From Niallia sp052318935 (GTDB lineage: Bacteria; Bacillota; Bacilli; Bacillales; Cytobacillaceae), in assembly GCA_052318935.1 (NCBI GenBank), contig JBQRKO010000011.1: a DNA stretch of 64,000 nt; one strand, written 5' to 3'. The notes under the pieces are model-generated. The model had not been told where the DNA came from and did no database searches. It worked only from the letters and a program-made list of their open reading frames with translations. Of this stretch, positions 43,045 through 52,066 are shown one piece after another. How positions within the stretch are numbered: position 1 is the first letter of the stretch; each line of letters begins with the position of its first letter. A program made the position numbers and the translations under genes.

Positions 43045-43336
43045 TTCGATATTATGGCCAACTGAAATTCGCCTAAGAGGTTCCGGATTTTGTAATGCTT
43101 GTGGACGAGCTGTATCCATCTTTACACCTTATGGAGTTGCTTGGATCTTAACTAATTATGGTACTGTTGCTGTTTTTATTGCAATAGGAGCATTACTTCT
43201 AACAGTTGCTTTAGTTATCCTTGTTATAGGCATTGAAACAAGACAACAATCAATTGAAGATATCAGCAAAGAGGTATTTTCTACAACACAAGACCAGGTT
43301 GAACCGTTTGAAGCCGCGTCGCAAAGAAACCAATAA
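43045..43336 (+). pseudogene. C-terminal remnant of an MFS transporter
   Basis: A frame with no start reads LWPTEIRLRGSGFCNACGRAVSIFTPYGVAWILTNYGTVAVFIAIG, then LVILVIGIETRQQSIEDIS and stops at 43334. This is the last two helices and tail of a metabolite/sugar:H+ symporter (ELFPTEIRxTGxGFxxxxGR, and GxETxxxSLEEIS). The N-terminal ten helices are absent. It could have been the transporter of the PxpA-like gene downstream. Confidence 0.7.
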
Positions 43337-43583
43337 GAATTTATTTGATCTCGTTTCAGCAAGCAAAAAACAGGCCAATAAGTTAAAGCAAGGTCTACTT
43401 CAGCAATAAGGGGATAATTGTTGAAACAAGATGCAAATTACTTCAAGAAAAAGGCGATGGAATATAGGAATGAGAATCACGCGAACATTGTTAACATCGC
43501 GTCAAAACTTACAGTATCATTGGACTAAAATGAAGAAAGTATAATAAACAAGGTTAACAACGGTTGCTTGCATACCAAGCTCA

Positions 43584-43610
43584 TATGGCATATCTAATAG
43601 ATATGCCATA
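43584..43610. other. Hairpin upstream of the PxpA-like gene
   Basis: TATGGCATATCT-aat-AGATATGCCATA, an 12-bp perfect stem 115 bp before the gene. No T tract follows, so it is more likely an operator or a leader structure. Confidence 0.5.
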
Positions 43611-43724
43611 CTGGGGGGAATAGCAATATAGAAAAAATATAGGTATATAGAAGTAAATACCGTTATAATAATGATGAGAAATTCATAATACATGTTTAAT
43701 AAAGACGGGTGACGGAGGCATTTT

Positions 43725-44492
43725 ATGAGAAAAGTAATTGACATAATCTCAGATCTAGGAGAAGGTTTTGGATCTTATACGATGGCAGATGATTCTAGTT
43801 TGCTTGAATTGGTAAGTTCCGCTAATATTGCTTGTGGTTTTCATGCAGGGGATCCTCGGACGATGGCAGATGCTGTAGAAAAATCAGTAAAAAATAATGT
43901 GGGGATTGGTGCGCATCCAGGTTTTCCTGATTTGGTCGGGTTTGGCCGAAGACATATAGAGTTATCATCATGGGAAATTACAACAGATATTCTCTATCAA
44001 TTAGGTGCACTGAACGCATTTGTTAAAGCATATGGAGGTACATTGCAGCACGTAACTCCTCATGGACGATTAGGAAATCTCTCTGTTGAGAATCGCAAAT
44101 ATGCTGAAGCAATTGTTGAAGGCATAGTGAGATTTGATCCATCTCTTATGGTAGTTACTACTCCTGGGGAAATGGCTAACATAGCAGAACAAAGAGGGCT
44201 AAAGGTTGCATATGTAATATTTGCGGACCGTGCATATAATGACGATGGAACATTGGTTTCTAGAGATAATCCCAACGCTGTAATTCATGATCCTGAAACA
44301 GTTGTAAAACGATGTGTCAAGATGGTTGTTGAAGGGAAAGTGACTTCAATAACTGGTAAAGAAATAGAAGTTGACGGCCAATCATTGCTGCTTCATGGAG
44401 ACACAAGTGGATCATTAAAGCTTGCACAACAAATAAAGAGTGCTTTAATAGAAGCAGGAGTAGAAATTCGTAGATTGGGTGATTGGTTTTAG
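43725..44492 (+). CDS. pxpA: LamB/YcsF family protein, 5-oxoprolinase subunit A-like
   Basis: A 255-residue protein of the PxpA family: IDIISDLGEGFGSYTMADDSSLLELVSSANIACGFHAGDPRTM, IGAHPGFPDLVGFGRR, then AYVIFADRAYNDDGTLVSRDNPNAVIHD and LLLHGDTSGSLKLAQQIK. PxpA with PxpB and PxpC hydrolyses 5-oxoproline to glutamate. Here no PxpB/C genes lie nearby. The normal VKPHGALYN motif is changed to VTPHGRLGN, which may alter function. So the symbol is by family only. A remnant of an MFS carrier lies upstream. The start is the ATG at 43725 with a weak GACGGAGG site. Confidence 0.8.
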   Translation: MRKVIDIISDLGEGFGSYTMADDSSLLELVSSANIACGFHAGDPRTMADAVEKSVKNNVGIGAHPGFPDLVGFGRRHIELSSWEITTDILYQLGALNAFVKAYGGTLQHVTPHGRLGNLSVENRKYAEAIVEGIVRFDPSLMVVTTPGEMANIAEQRGLKVAYVIFADRAYNDDGTLVSRDNPNAVIHDPETVVKRCVKMVVEGKVTSITGKEIEVDGQSLLLHGDTSGSLKLAQQIKSALIEAGVEIRRLGDWF

Positions 44493-44531
44493 TAGAAATT
44501 AAATCAAATTAAGTTTCGTCTTTATTTTTAT

Positions 44532-44742
44532 GACTCTTTTCGTATAGATTGTTGTTATGTACCCCGCAGCCTGAATACACTTCGCTTTCCGCGGACGAGT
44601 GCCGAGCCTCCTCGTCGCTATGCTCCTGTGGGGTCTCGTCTTTCTCGCTTTTCCCGCAGGAGTCTACGTGTATTCAGGCTGCTCAGTGCTTCAACCAAGT
44701 CTATTGTTTTATTCAAAAACAACAAACTTTTAGAAAACAGCC
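44532..44742 (-). mobile_element. MITE-like element, copy 2 (GGCTGTTTTC family)
   Basis: The left end is decayed (GACTCTTTTC); the right end GAAAACAGCC is intact. The interior carries the same inner inverted pair (AGCCTGAATACAC and GTGTATTCAGGCT) and the CTCCTGTGGG/CCCGCAGGAG hairpin as the other copies, in opposite orientation to copy 1. No clear target duplication remains. Confidence 0.7.
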
Positions 44743-44900
44743 TTATTAAAAAGATTCTTATCCAAATATTGTTTCTCTTGTTGGGATACTTTACAGCGGT
44801 TTTCTTCCAAGACCTCTAAATTTTAATATGTATCTTCAGGTTTCATAAAGGAATATATTGTCCTAGTAGAATAAGTAAAAAAATAACTTAATCTATAGTC

Positions 44901-44953
44901 AAAAAAAACACACGTTGAACTACTAATCTGTAATTCAATACGTGTGTTTTTTT
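44901..44953. terminator. Bidirectional terminator
   Basis: AAACACACGTTGAA pairs with TTCAATACGTGTGTTT with a loop of about 14 bases and flanking A/T tracts. Confidence 0.75.
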
Positions 44954-45039
44954 AACTTTAATGGTTCTTTTAAATCCTTTTAAGTACTTTTATCTTTAGT
45001 TTTAGATTTCGCTATAACAAACTCACACTCGTCGCCTTG

Positions 45040-45085
45040 ATCCCCTCTAGAGTATAAATAGTTCATTGCTATACAAAGAGGGGAT
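45040..45085 (-). terminator. Hairpin at the end of the tre operon
   Basis: ATCCCCTCT pairs with AGAGGGGAT over a 28-base loop, 15 bp beyond the treR stop codon. No long T tract; likely a 3'-end structure of the tre mRNA. Confidence 0.5.
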
Positions 45086-45099
45086 AACATCAACCCAGA

Positions 45100-45828
45100 T
45101 TAGTTTAATTGTATCCGTCTTGCAAAATCGGTAAATTTAAATTTATCAGGTCTGTGCCTTGATTCACTGTACTGAAATAAGCTGCCATCCTGCAGGTGAA
45201 CCGTGCTTTTTACGACGACGACCATATGATAATTTTCTAAGTCTAGAATACTTCGATCTTCTTCAGTGCAGGGCTCCACTGTAATTTCTTTATTGGCAAA
45301 TCCTATCTGTAGTCCAATTTCTTCTTCAATGTACTTGTAAATGGAGTATTGGCAAATTTCTTTTGTTAAACATGGAATATAGGTGTGATGAAAATAATCC
45401 TTATCTAATATAATCTTTTTCCCGCCTATTTCTCTTGCTCTAAAAACTTTCCATACTTTTTCATTGCCTGTCAGGTCGAGCTGATTTTGCAAAAAAGAAT
45501 CTGAGGGTATAAGCTCCAGTGTATGTACAATCGTCTTCGTCTGTAAATGTAATTTTTCTGCAAGCTCTTTAAAGCTGACTAATCCCGTCACTGGAAAATC
45601 AAATTTACTGAAATCCATGACAAAGGAGCCTTTTCCTTTGATTTTATGGATGTATCCATTTTGCTCCAATGCATGCAAAGCTTTCCGGACAGTATCTCTG
45701 GATATTTCATATTGCTCCATTAAACTGCTTTCTGAAGGAAGCTTAGAGTTGGTAGTATAGGAGCCATTTTCAATTTTAGAAACAATATCGCTGTAAAGCG
45801 CTACATATTTACTGCTCATTTCCATCAC
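45100..45828 (-). CDS. treR: Trehalose operon transcriptional repressor TreR (GntR family)
   Basis: A GntR/HutC regulator of about 240 residues. The winged helix is KYVALYSDIVSKIENGSYTTNSKLPSESSLMEQYEISRDTVRKALHALEQNGYIHKIKGKGSFV, and the C-terminal UTRA domain follows. In Bacillus, TreR blocks the tre operon until trehalose-6-phosphate binds. The start is uncertain: GTG 45828, ATG 45825 or ATG 45819 are all close, and no strong ribosome site is seen. The gene is the last of treP-treA-treR, 12 bp after treA. Confidence 0.93.
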   Translation of the reverse strand: MMEMSSKYVALYSDIVSKIENGSYTTNSKLPSESSLMEQYEISRDTVRKALHALEQNGYIHKIKGKGSFVMDFSKFDFPVTGLVSFKELAEKLHLQTKTIVHTLELIPSDSFLQNQLDLTGNEKVWKVFRAREIGGKKIILDKDYFHHTYIPCLTKEICQYSIYKYIEEEIGLQIGFANKEITVEPCTEEDRSILDLENYHMVVVVKSTVHLQDGSLFQYSESRHRPDKFKFTDFARRIQLN

Positions 45829-45839
45829 CAGACATATTA

Positions 45840-47510
45840 TTATTTTGATTCTTTTAAAAGGTAAATAACAGATTCATACGGACGAAGAACCATTTTTGCA
45901 TATGAATCACTAGAATCTTGATAATTCGACAACAATATCTTACTTTCATAGCCAACAAGGTTTTGCTTAGGCAATTCAAATTTGCTTTCTTGCCCATAGA
46001 AGTTATTAATAACTAATAATATCTCATCCTTGTAGCTTCGTGTATAGGCATAGATGTTCTCATGCCCTGGTAAAATCTCGTTATATTCTCCGTATGCAAC
46101 CACATCATATTTTTTTCTTAAAGCAATTAATTTTTGATAATGATAAAAAATAGAATCCTGATCTTCAAGGGCATTTTCTGCATTAATGCCTCTGTAATTT
46201 TCCGCTGTTTGAATCCAAGGTTCACCTGATGTAAAACCGGCATGAGGTGAACTGTCCCATTGCATTGGTGTTCTTGAATTATCTCTGGACTTCGCCTGGA
46301 GAATAGACATTATTTCCTTCTCGATTCTTCCAGAAGATTTCAGTATATTATAGTAATTAATGGATTCGACATCCTTATATTGATCAATGCTTGAAAAATA
46401 AGGATTTGTCATTCCAAGCTCTTCTCCTTGATAAATATAAGGAGTTCCTCTTAGCATATGAATGGCAGCAGCAAGCATTTTTGCTGATTCCTTATGATAC
46501 TTTTGATCATCACCAAAACGGGACACAATCCGCGGCTGGTCATGATTGCACCAAAAAAGGGCATTCCATCCATCTCCCTCCTGCATCCCATACTGCCAGG
46601 AACTGAGAATCTCTTTTAATTTTTGAAAATCAAAGTCTGCTGTCGTCCATTTTTCGCCATTCTCGTAATCAACCTTTAAATGATGGAAGCTGAATACCAT
46701 CGATAATTCCTTTTCTTCAGGGCGAGAATATTTTACACAATGGTCAATCGATGTGGAGGACATTTCTCCGACGGTGATAATATTTTCATATTTCCCAAAG
46801 GTTTCTTTATTAAGTTCTTTCAAATACTCATGGATTTTTGGACCATCTGTATAAAAACGCCGTCCATCTCTCGAATCATCATCCGCGAAAACTTCTGGTT
46901 TAGATATAAGGTTTATCACATCCAGGCGAAATCCCTTTACCCCTTTTTCCAGCCAAAATTCGACTATATCAAAAATTTCCCGCTTAAGCATGGGATTTTC
47001 CCAGTTTAAGTCTGCCTGTGTAACATCGAATAAATGAAGATAATATTCTCCATATTTTTCGGAGTATTCCCAGGCAGAACCGCCAAATTTAGAAATCCAA
47101 TTGGTAGGTGGGCCGCCATCTATTTTTGGCTCTTTAAAAATATAATAATCTTTATAGTTTGGAGCTCCTTTTATCGCTTTTTGAAACCATTCGTGCTCTG
47201 TCGATGTATGATTAAATACCATATCCATCATAATATCGATATTTCGTTTTTTTGCTTCGAACACTAAACGTTCAAAATCCTCCATTGTTCCAAAACGAGA
47301 ATCAATAGACGTATAATCTGCTACATCATAGCCATTGTCCTTCTGGGGGGAAATATAAACAGGGGTAATCCAAAGATAATCCACCCCGAGCTTTTTTAAA
47401 TAATCAAGCTTTTCGATAATTCCATTTAAATCGCCAAGTCCATCTCCGTTTGAATCATTAAATGATTTAGGATAAATTTGATAAACAATGCTTTTTTTAA
47501 AGTCTTTCAT
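45840..47510 (-). CDS. treA: Trehalose-6-phosphate hydrolase
   Basis: A 556-residue GH13 enzyme, also called TreC, that cleaves trehalose-6-phosphate into glucose and glucose-6-phosphate. Start SIVYQIYPKSFNDSNGDGLGDLNGIIEKLDYLKKLGVDYLWITPVY; nucleophile Asp in GFRLDVIN, acid Glu in VGEMSS, and CNHDQPR complete the active site. AAGGAGGAC precedes the ATG. It lies 50 bp after treP. The substrate assignment is made secure by the PTS gene and repressor on either side. Confidence 0.95.
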   Translation of the reverse strand: MKDFKKSIVYQIYPKSFNDSNGDGLGDLNGIIEKLDYLKKLGVDYLWITPVYISPQKDNGYDVADYTSIDSRFGTMEDFERLVFEAKKRNIDIMMDMVFNHTSTEHEWFQKAIKGAPNYKDYYIFKEPKIDGGPPTNWISKFGGSAWEYSEKYGEYYLHLFDVTQADLNWENPMLKREIFDIVEFWLEKGVKGFRLDVINLISKPEVFADDDSRDGRRFYTDGPKIHEYLKELNKETFGKYENIITVGEMSSTSIDHCVKYSRPEEKELSMVFSFHHLKVDYENGEKWTTADFDFQKLKEILSSWQYGMQEGDGWNALFWCNHDQPRIVSRFGDDQKYHKESAKMLAAAIHMLRGTPYIYQGEELGMTNPYFSSIDQYKDVESINYYNILKSSGRIEKEIMSILQAKSRDNSRTPMQWDSSPHAGFTSGEPWIQTAENYRGINAENALEDQDSIFYHYQKLIALRKKYDVVAYGEYNEILPGHENIYAYTRSYKDEILLVINNFYGQESKFELPKQNLVGYESKILLSNYQDSSDSYAKMVLRPYESVIYLLKESK

Positions 47511-47561
47511 TGATAGTCCTCCTTGCTAAAATAAAAGGGAGATTGCTCTCCCATCTATCAT

Positions 47562-49007
47562 TTAACCTTTTACTTTTAAAAGCTTAGATCCTGTTTTTAT
47601 ATTAAACTGTGGTTTTTTAGAAAGCACAATCGTAAGCAGGAACGGAACAGTGATTGCTATCAGCATAGCGACAGCAAACATAATCATGTGCTGCGGCTGG
47701 ATAGAAAGGATTCCAGGAATTCCTCCAACACCAATAGAGTTTGCCATTACACCGGATGCTACAGACACTACACCAGCGATTAAAGAACCGATCATACCGG
47801 CAATGAAAGGGAAGCCATATTTTAAGTTAATTCCAAAAATTGCTGGTTCTGTTACTCCAAGATAACAGGAAATAGTAGCAGGGATGGAAACTTGTTTTTC
47901 TTCTTCATTTTTTCTATTTAAGTAAACCATAGCGAGCACGGCTGAACCTTGAGCGATATTGGACAGTGCAATCATCGGCCAAAGGTTCGTTCCGCCAAAT
48001 TGTCCCATTAACTGAAGGTCAATTGCATTGGACATATGATGAAGTCCAGTAATAACAAGCGGAGCGTAGAAAAATCCGAATACAGCTCCAAACAACCAGC
48101 CTAAAGAAGAAGTAAGGCCAGCATATATACCAGCAGAAATAACAGCACCTATTTTCCAGCCGATAGGACCAAGGACAGTGTGCGCAATAATAACAGTCGG
48201 CAATAAGGACAAAAATGGTACTACAATCATAGAAATAGAGTTTGGTGTAATAGCACGAAGCTTGCGTTCAAGGAAAGTCAACAGCAGTCCTGCTAAAATA
48301 GCCGGAATAACTTGTGCCTGATATCCAATCATTTCTACCTGTGCGAATCCAAAATCCCATACAGGGATGTCTTTTGCTGTAGCAACTGCATATGCATTAA
48401 GCAATTGCGGCGATACTAGCGTAAGTCCAAGGACAATTCCGAGTATTTGGGTTGTGCCCATTTTCTTGGCAATTGCCCATGTAATCCCAACAGGAAGGAA
48501 GTGGAATATCGCTTCACCAATTAACCATAAGAAAGAGTGAACGCCTCCCCAGAATTGTGAAACTTCAACAAGTGTTTTCGTACCATCTGCCGCTAGTTTA
48601 ATATCCCCTATAATATTGCGGAAGCCAAGGATAAGCCCGCCGACAACGATAGCTGGAATTAATGGCGAAAATATTTCTGCAAGATGGGCAATCATCCGTT
48701 GTATCCAGTTCATATTCTGCTTTGCTGCATCTTTTACTTGATCCTTAGAAGCTTCACTTACACCAGAAACTTTTATAAATTCATTATAAAACGAGGATAC
48801 TTCATTTCCAATTATAACCTGGAATTGACCAGCTTGAGTAAAAGTCCCTTTTACAAGTTTAATAGCTTCTATTTTGTTGACATCTGCTTTGCTTGGCTCA
48901 TTTAAAACAAATCTCATTCTTGTCGCACAATGGGTTACGGTTGAAATATTATCTTTTCCTCCAATATACTGCAGCAATTCTTTTGCTGGATCAGTAAATT
49001 TACTCAT
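47562..49007 (-). CDS. treP: PTS trehalose transporter subunit IIBC
   Basis: A 481-residue sugar permease of the phosphotransferase system. The N-terminal EIIB domain has its phosphorylated Cys27 in THCATRMRF; the EIIC domain starts about residue 110 and contains GGLILGFRNIIG, ITGLHHMSNAIDLQLM and EPAIFGINLKYGFPF. It has no fused EIIA domain, so it uses a EIIA from the glucose system, as in B. subtilis TreP. First gene of the operon; the promoter region 49140-49191 lies upstream. AGGGAAG precedes the ATG. Confidence 0.95.
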   Translation of the reverse strand: MSKFTDPAKELLQYIGGKDNISTVTHCATRMRFVLNEPSKADVNKIEAIKLVKGTFTQAGQFQVIIGNEVSSFYNEFIKVSGVSEASKDQVKDAAKQNMNWIQRMIAHLAEIFSPLIPAIVVGGLILGFRNIIGDIKLAADGTKTLVEVSQFWGGVHSFLWLIGEAIFHFLPVGITWAIAKKMGTTQILGIVLGLTLVSPQLLNAYAVATAKDIPVWDFGFAQVEMIGYQAQVIPAILAGLLLTFLERKLRAITPNSISMIVVPFLSLLPTVIIAHTVLGPIGWKIGAVISAGIYAGLTSSLGWLFGAVFGFFYAPLVITGLHHMSNAIDLQLMGQFGGTNLWPMIALSNIAQGSAVLAMVYLNRKNEEEKQVSIPATISCYLGVTEPAIFGINLKYGFPFIAGMIGSLIAGVVSVASGVMANSIGVGGIPGILSIQPQHMIMFAVAMLIAITVPFLLTIVLSKKPQFNIKTGSKLLKVKG

Positions 49008-49132
49008 CGATTTTCTTCCCTTCAGTTAATGTTTAGGTAACGCTTTCACAAAAGATAAAAAAATAAAAACGATAATACCTTTCAACAAAAAAAGCGTTTT
49101 CATTAAGTTGTAAAAACTATGTTGATTTCTTT

Positions 49133-49184
49133 CCTGTACGTATAGGGTTTGTTTACGCTTTCATTTTATCTTGTACGTACAGGG
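49133..49184 (-). promoter_or_regulatory. Two TreR operator candidates flanking the cre site
   Basis: CCTGTACGTATAGGG near 49133-49147 and CTTGTACGTACAGGG at 49170-49184 share the palindromic core TGTACGTACA. One lies inside the promoter spacer and the other downstream of the transcription start, so a repressor would loop or block RNA polymerase directly. Their pairing with treR in the operon supports TreR. Confidence 0.8.
49148..49165 (-). promoter_or_regulatory. CcpA cre site upstream of treP
   Basis: On the minus strand AATGAAAGCGTAAACAAA agrees fully with the catabolite-responsive consensus WTGNAARCGNWWNCAWW. It overlaps the region just after the -10 box, so CcpA should repress tre expression in glucose. 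A weaker cre-like AAAGCGTTTTCATT is at about 49091, and another at 49034. Confidence 0.88.
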
Positions 49185-49191
49185 ATGTCAA
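49163..49191 (-). promoter_or_regulatory. Sigma-A promoter of the tre operon
   Basis: TTGACA (complement of 49186-49191), a 17-bp spacer, and TAAAAT (complement of 49163-49168). The spacer holds one TreR-like operator. Confidence 0.88.
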
Positions 49192-49480
49192 TGAATTTTT
49201 AGAAAATTATGAAATGATAGCGTTTACAATAGTCGCAGGATAATTAAAAGGGAAGTTTATGTTAAAACTTTTTCCTAATGAGGATAGAAGGTATAACAAT
49301 GAAGGGCTGTTTTTTGACTAAAGAATTATAAATAGAAGAAACAATAAAAATTTTCAGATGGATTAGAATAAACAAAACAAAAGAACTCGAAAATTTGTAT
49401 GATTAAACTTACAAAATAATTAGTTTTTTTGTAAGATGGCATTATGCCATTATTTTTAAACAGTTGGGAGAGCTTTTACT

Positions 49481-50452
49481 TTGATATTTTCAAAGATCAT
49501 AGATTTATATGCCTTAAATCAGCTACATAAAAATCGAAGCAAAGAGTTTCAATATTCCTCACTTTCCACGGATATAAGTGAAGTAAGAGACAGAATGGAA
49601 TTTTATCAAACACATCCGATAGATATTCATTGTGACATACATAATGAAGACGGAAAATACAAGGCAGGAACCTTTAAATTCCAAAGCTTGCTTCCATCTG
49701 GTGATCACTCTAATGATCACTTAGTGGGAGATGTTTTTTTAAATAAAAATGAAGGTGCGCCTAATGTTATCTTTGTTCATGGATGGCGTATGAACTCTTT
49801 TGATCGCGTGAAGAAAATATTTCACAATCGTTTTATGAAAATGGGGTGGAATCTATATTATTTTCCTCTTCCCTACCATCTTAAGAGGAAGCCAGAACAT
49901 TCACTTTACAGCGGAGAATATATGATAAGCGCCAATATCCAGCGGACGGTTCAATCTACTAGACAAGCAGTGGTTGATTTAAGAGCATTGATTCAATGGA
50001 TTAAAGCAAATAAAAAAGGACCTGTCATCTTAATAGGTGTCAGCTTAGGCGGATTTATTACAAATTTAGCTGCAACGATTGAATCACAAATTGATGCGTT
50101 AGTTTCTGTTTTCTATGCTAATCGTCTTTCTTATTCCATATGGAATACCATACCGGGGAAGTTAATTAGGGAAGATTTAGAACATCATGGTGTAAATTAT
50201 CATGATTTAATCAATTATTGGCGTATTACAGAACCTTGCCAAGCTATGCCTATTATGAAGAAAGATAATATTTTGCTAATCTCTGCAAAATATGACCAAT
50301 ATGTACATAGTGAAGATACTAATTACTTGTGGGAGTCATGGAGAAAACCAAAAAGGTTTATCTATCATTGTGGACATGCTGGAATCGTCCTACATCGTAA
50401 AAAGATCGCAACAGATACCATTTCTTTTCTCCAAAATAAAATCAAAGGGTAA
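49481..50452 (+). CDS. Alpha/beta hydrolase family protein
   Basis: A 323-residue alpha/beta-fold hydrolase. The strand VIFVHGWRMNSFDRVKK (oxyanion-hole region), the nucleophile elbow GVSLGGF near residue 187, the acid Asp in SAKYDQYVHSED and the His in HCGHAGI are all present. The start is a TTG with GGGAG 10 bases upstream. No signal peptide; the closest match is a Bacillus family of uncharacterised YqiA/DUF-type esterases. Substrate unknown. It is alone, after the tre control region. Confidence 0.85.
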   Translation: MIFSKIIDLYALNQLHKNRSKEFQYSSLSTDISEVRDRMEFYQTHPIDIHCDIHNEDGKYKAGTFKFQSLLPSGDHSNDHLVGDVFLNKNEGAPNVIFVHGWRMNSFDRVKKIFHNRFMKMGWNLYYFPLPYHLKRKPEHSLYSGEYMISANIQRTVQSTRQAVVDLRALIQWIKANKKGPVILIGVSLGGFITNLAATIESQIDALVSVFYANRLSYSIWNTIPGKLIREDLEHHGVNYHDLINYWRITEPCQAMPIMKKDNILLISAKYDQYVHSEDTNYLWESWRKPKRFIYHCGHAGIVLHRKKIATDTISFLQNKIKG

Positions 50453-50568
50453 TGACTGTTTAAAAAAAGTGATACCCTTTGAAGTTTTTAAACCCTAAAT
50501 CAAAAACATAGAGGTTAATACATAGTTAAATAAAATATGCATTAACCTCTTACTTCTTAGACAGGCAC

Positions 50569-51078
50569 TCAAGATGAACTTGCTGCACTATTAATGCTTT
50601 TTTCAATTGCATTTACGCCCATAACAACTACTATTAACTCCTCCATGAAGAGGACGTCATCAAATTTTATTAGCTGATAAGCAGGCGATGAAAAGAAACC
50701 GGTTATTCGATTAAATTCAGCAACTACTTCTTCCGTTCCTTCTTTCACCAGCTGATATTGTTTAGAAAAAGCCTCTGATTTTATTAGAAATATCCCGCGA
50801 CCATATGCATTATATTCGTATTTTTTAGATAAAAGAGAAAATTTATTTCTTAAGTTTCCAATTTCTGTGCCCTGATTATCATAGATTCTCCATCTACTCC
50901 CCATTAACGGGAACTTTCCACTAATGACGGCATTACCATCTGTATCAAGAACACTTACTCCAGAGGTAAAAGCACTCTTTAGATCAAGCACGCCTACTTC
51001 TTTCTTTAATTCATTGAAAATAGTCGTTTTTCCTGCTGAAAAAAAATTATCAGTAAAATATAATGTCTCCCGTGTCAT
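50569..51078 (-). CDS. LURP-one-related / tubby-C-like (YxjI-type) protein
   Basis: A 169-residue beta-barrel protein of the LURP-one (Tub_2) class. ETLYFTDNFFSAGKTTIFNE, VLDTDGNAVISGKFPLMGSRWRIYDNQGTEIGNLRNKF and YQLVKEGTEEVVAEFNR show the repeating beta-hairpin pattern of YxjI. GAAGGGAT lies before the ATG. In B. subtilis such proteins are unassigned; a lipid-related role is suspected for the tubby fold. It runs against the hydrolase gene. Confidence 0.8.
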   Translation of the reverse strand: MTRETLYFTDNFFSAGKTTIFNELKKEVGVLDLKSAFTSGVSVLDTDGNAVISGKFPLMGSRWRIYDNQGTEIGNLRNKFSLLSKKYEYNAYGRGIFLIKSEAFSKQYQLVKEGTEEVVAEFNRITGFFSSPAYQLIKFDDVLFMEELIVVVMGVNAIEKSINSAASSS

Positions 51079-51240
51079 AATATCCCTTCTTTCTAGTGAA
51101 GAATTTCAGCACTTGTTATTATTTATTTACGTATTAATGCTTAATTAGTTTCGTATTAACAGGAAAAATTTTCATCTAAACATGCAAACAACAAAAAAAG
51201 ACTAACAAAAGTCAGCCTTTTTGAAACATATTTTCAGCTC

Positions 51241-51801
51241 TTAAGAAGATAATTTCTCAATAATCATCCGTTTGCCTGTATTTAAGGTAAATTCAAATCG
51301 ATCGGAAATTTTTTCGTTGTAATAAAAATGGTGATTGACGCTGCATAATCCTTCTTGATTATCAAATATCATCATATTGACGCCGCTTTTACGTTTTTCG
51401 TCTTTTAGAAAAGTTAATTGGTTGTAACAGTAAATACAATCATAAATCGAAAAATTCATTGTATTAAGTGTCGTCACAAAATGATAAAAGCTATCATCGC
51501 TAATTTCGTCTAATAGTCTTTCTAAGGCGAAAACGAGGTGTTTGCGAATGCGGATTGTATCCTGATTTTTAAGGGAAAGGGTGGAACCAGAAGTGTTGAC
51601 TCTTCCATCCTCTAACAGGATGCCTTTCCGCCAATTATTTAATAATAAAACTTCAATTTCTTGATGAATATATTCCTCTAAAGTAGAGGCTTCCTCTGTT
51701 TCATCATCAAAAAAAATCCAATGATCGTTCATGTATTCAACAGTTCCCGTAGTAAACGCACGGGTTTGATACTCAATCAGTTTTGCACGCTGCTGTTTCA
51801 T
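51241..51801 (-). CDS. DUF2777-type hypothetical protein
   Basis: A 186-residue protein conserved in Bacillaceae, as I recall as DUF2777. The start MKQQRAKLIEYQTRAFTTGTVEYMNDHWIFFDDETEEASTLEEY and the end FTLNTGKRMIIEKL are typical of it. GGAGGAGG lies before the ATG. No transmembrane part or catalytic motif is visible. A cysteine pair in YDCIYCYNQ near residue 120 could bind a metal. Function not known. Confidence 0.75.
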   Translation of the reverse strand: MKQQRAKLIEYQTRAFTTGTVEYMNDHWIFFDDETEEASTLEEYIHQEIEVLLLNNWRKGILLEDGRVNTSGSTLSLKNQDTIRIRKHLVFALERLLDEISDDSFYHFVTTLNTMNFSIYDCIYCYNQLTFLKDEKRKSGVNMMIFDNQEGLCSVNHHFYYNEKISDRFEFTLNTGKRMIIEKLSS

Positions 51802-51857
51802 TATAAACCTCCTCCGTTAATTTCTTTTTTTGACATAATTTATTGTTTTTAAACTTA

Positions 51858-52066
51858 GGCTGTTTTCGTATAGATTGTTGCTTTTAAACTCGCAGCCTGA
51901 ATACACTTCGCTTTCCATGGGCGAGCGTCGAGCCTCCTCGTCGCATACGCTCCTGTGGGGTCTCGTCTTTCTCGCATTCCCACAGGAGTCTTCGTGTATT
52001 CAGGCTGCTGAGTACTTCTTCTCCCGTTTTTTTACATAAAAAACAACAAATTTTGAGAAAACAGCC
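51858..52066 (-). mobile_element. MITE-like element, copy 3, with perfect 8-bp target duplication
   Basis: Bounded by GGCTGTTTTC (51858-51867) and GAAAACAGCC (52057-52066), length 209 bp. The flanks TAAACTTA (51850-51857) and TAAACTTA (52067-52074) are identical, which shows insertion by transposition with an 8-bp duplication. Internal structure matches copies 1, 2, 4 and 5. Confidence 0.92.

Larger units (their letters stand above)
44493..45099. other. Intergenic region with MITE copy 2 and two hairpin terminators
   Basis: The region between the PxpA-like gene and treR carries the repeat at 44532-44742, the terminator at 44901-44953 and the treR hairpin at 45040-45085. No gene is supported. 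Confidence 0.6.

Noticed and set aside
43289..43409. 33-codon frame (TTG start) after the MFS remnant
   Set aside because: No ribosome site and no recognisable family; it overlaps the tail of the remnant in another frame.
44524..44750. Target duplication at MITE copy 2
   Set aside because: Flanks ATTTTTAT and TTATTAAA do not match, so none is claimed.
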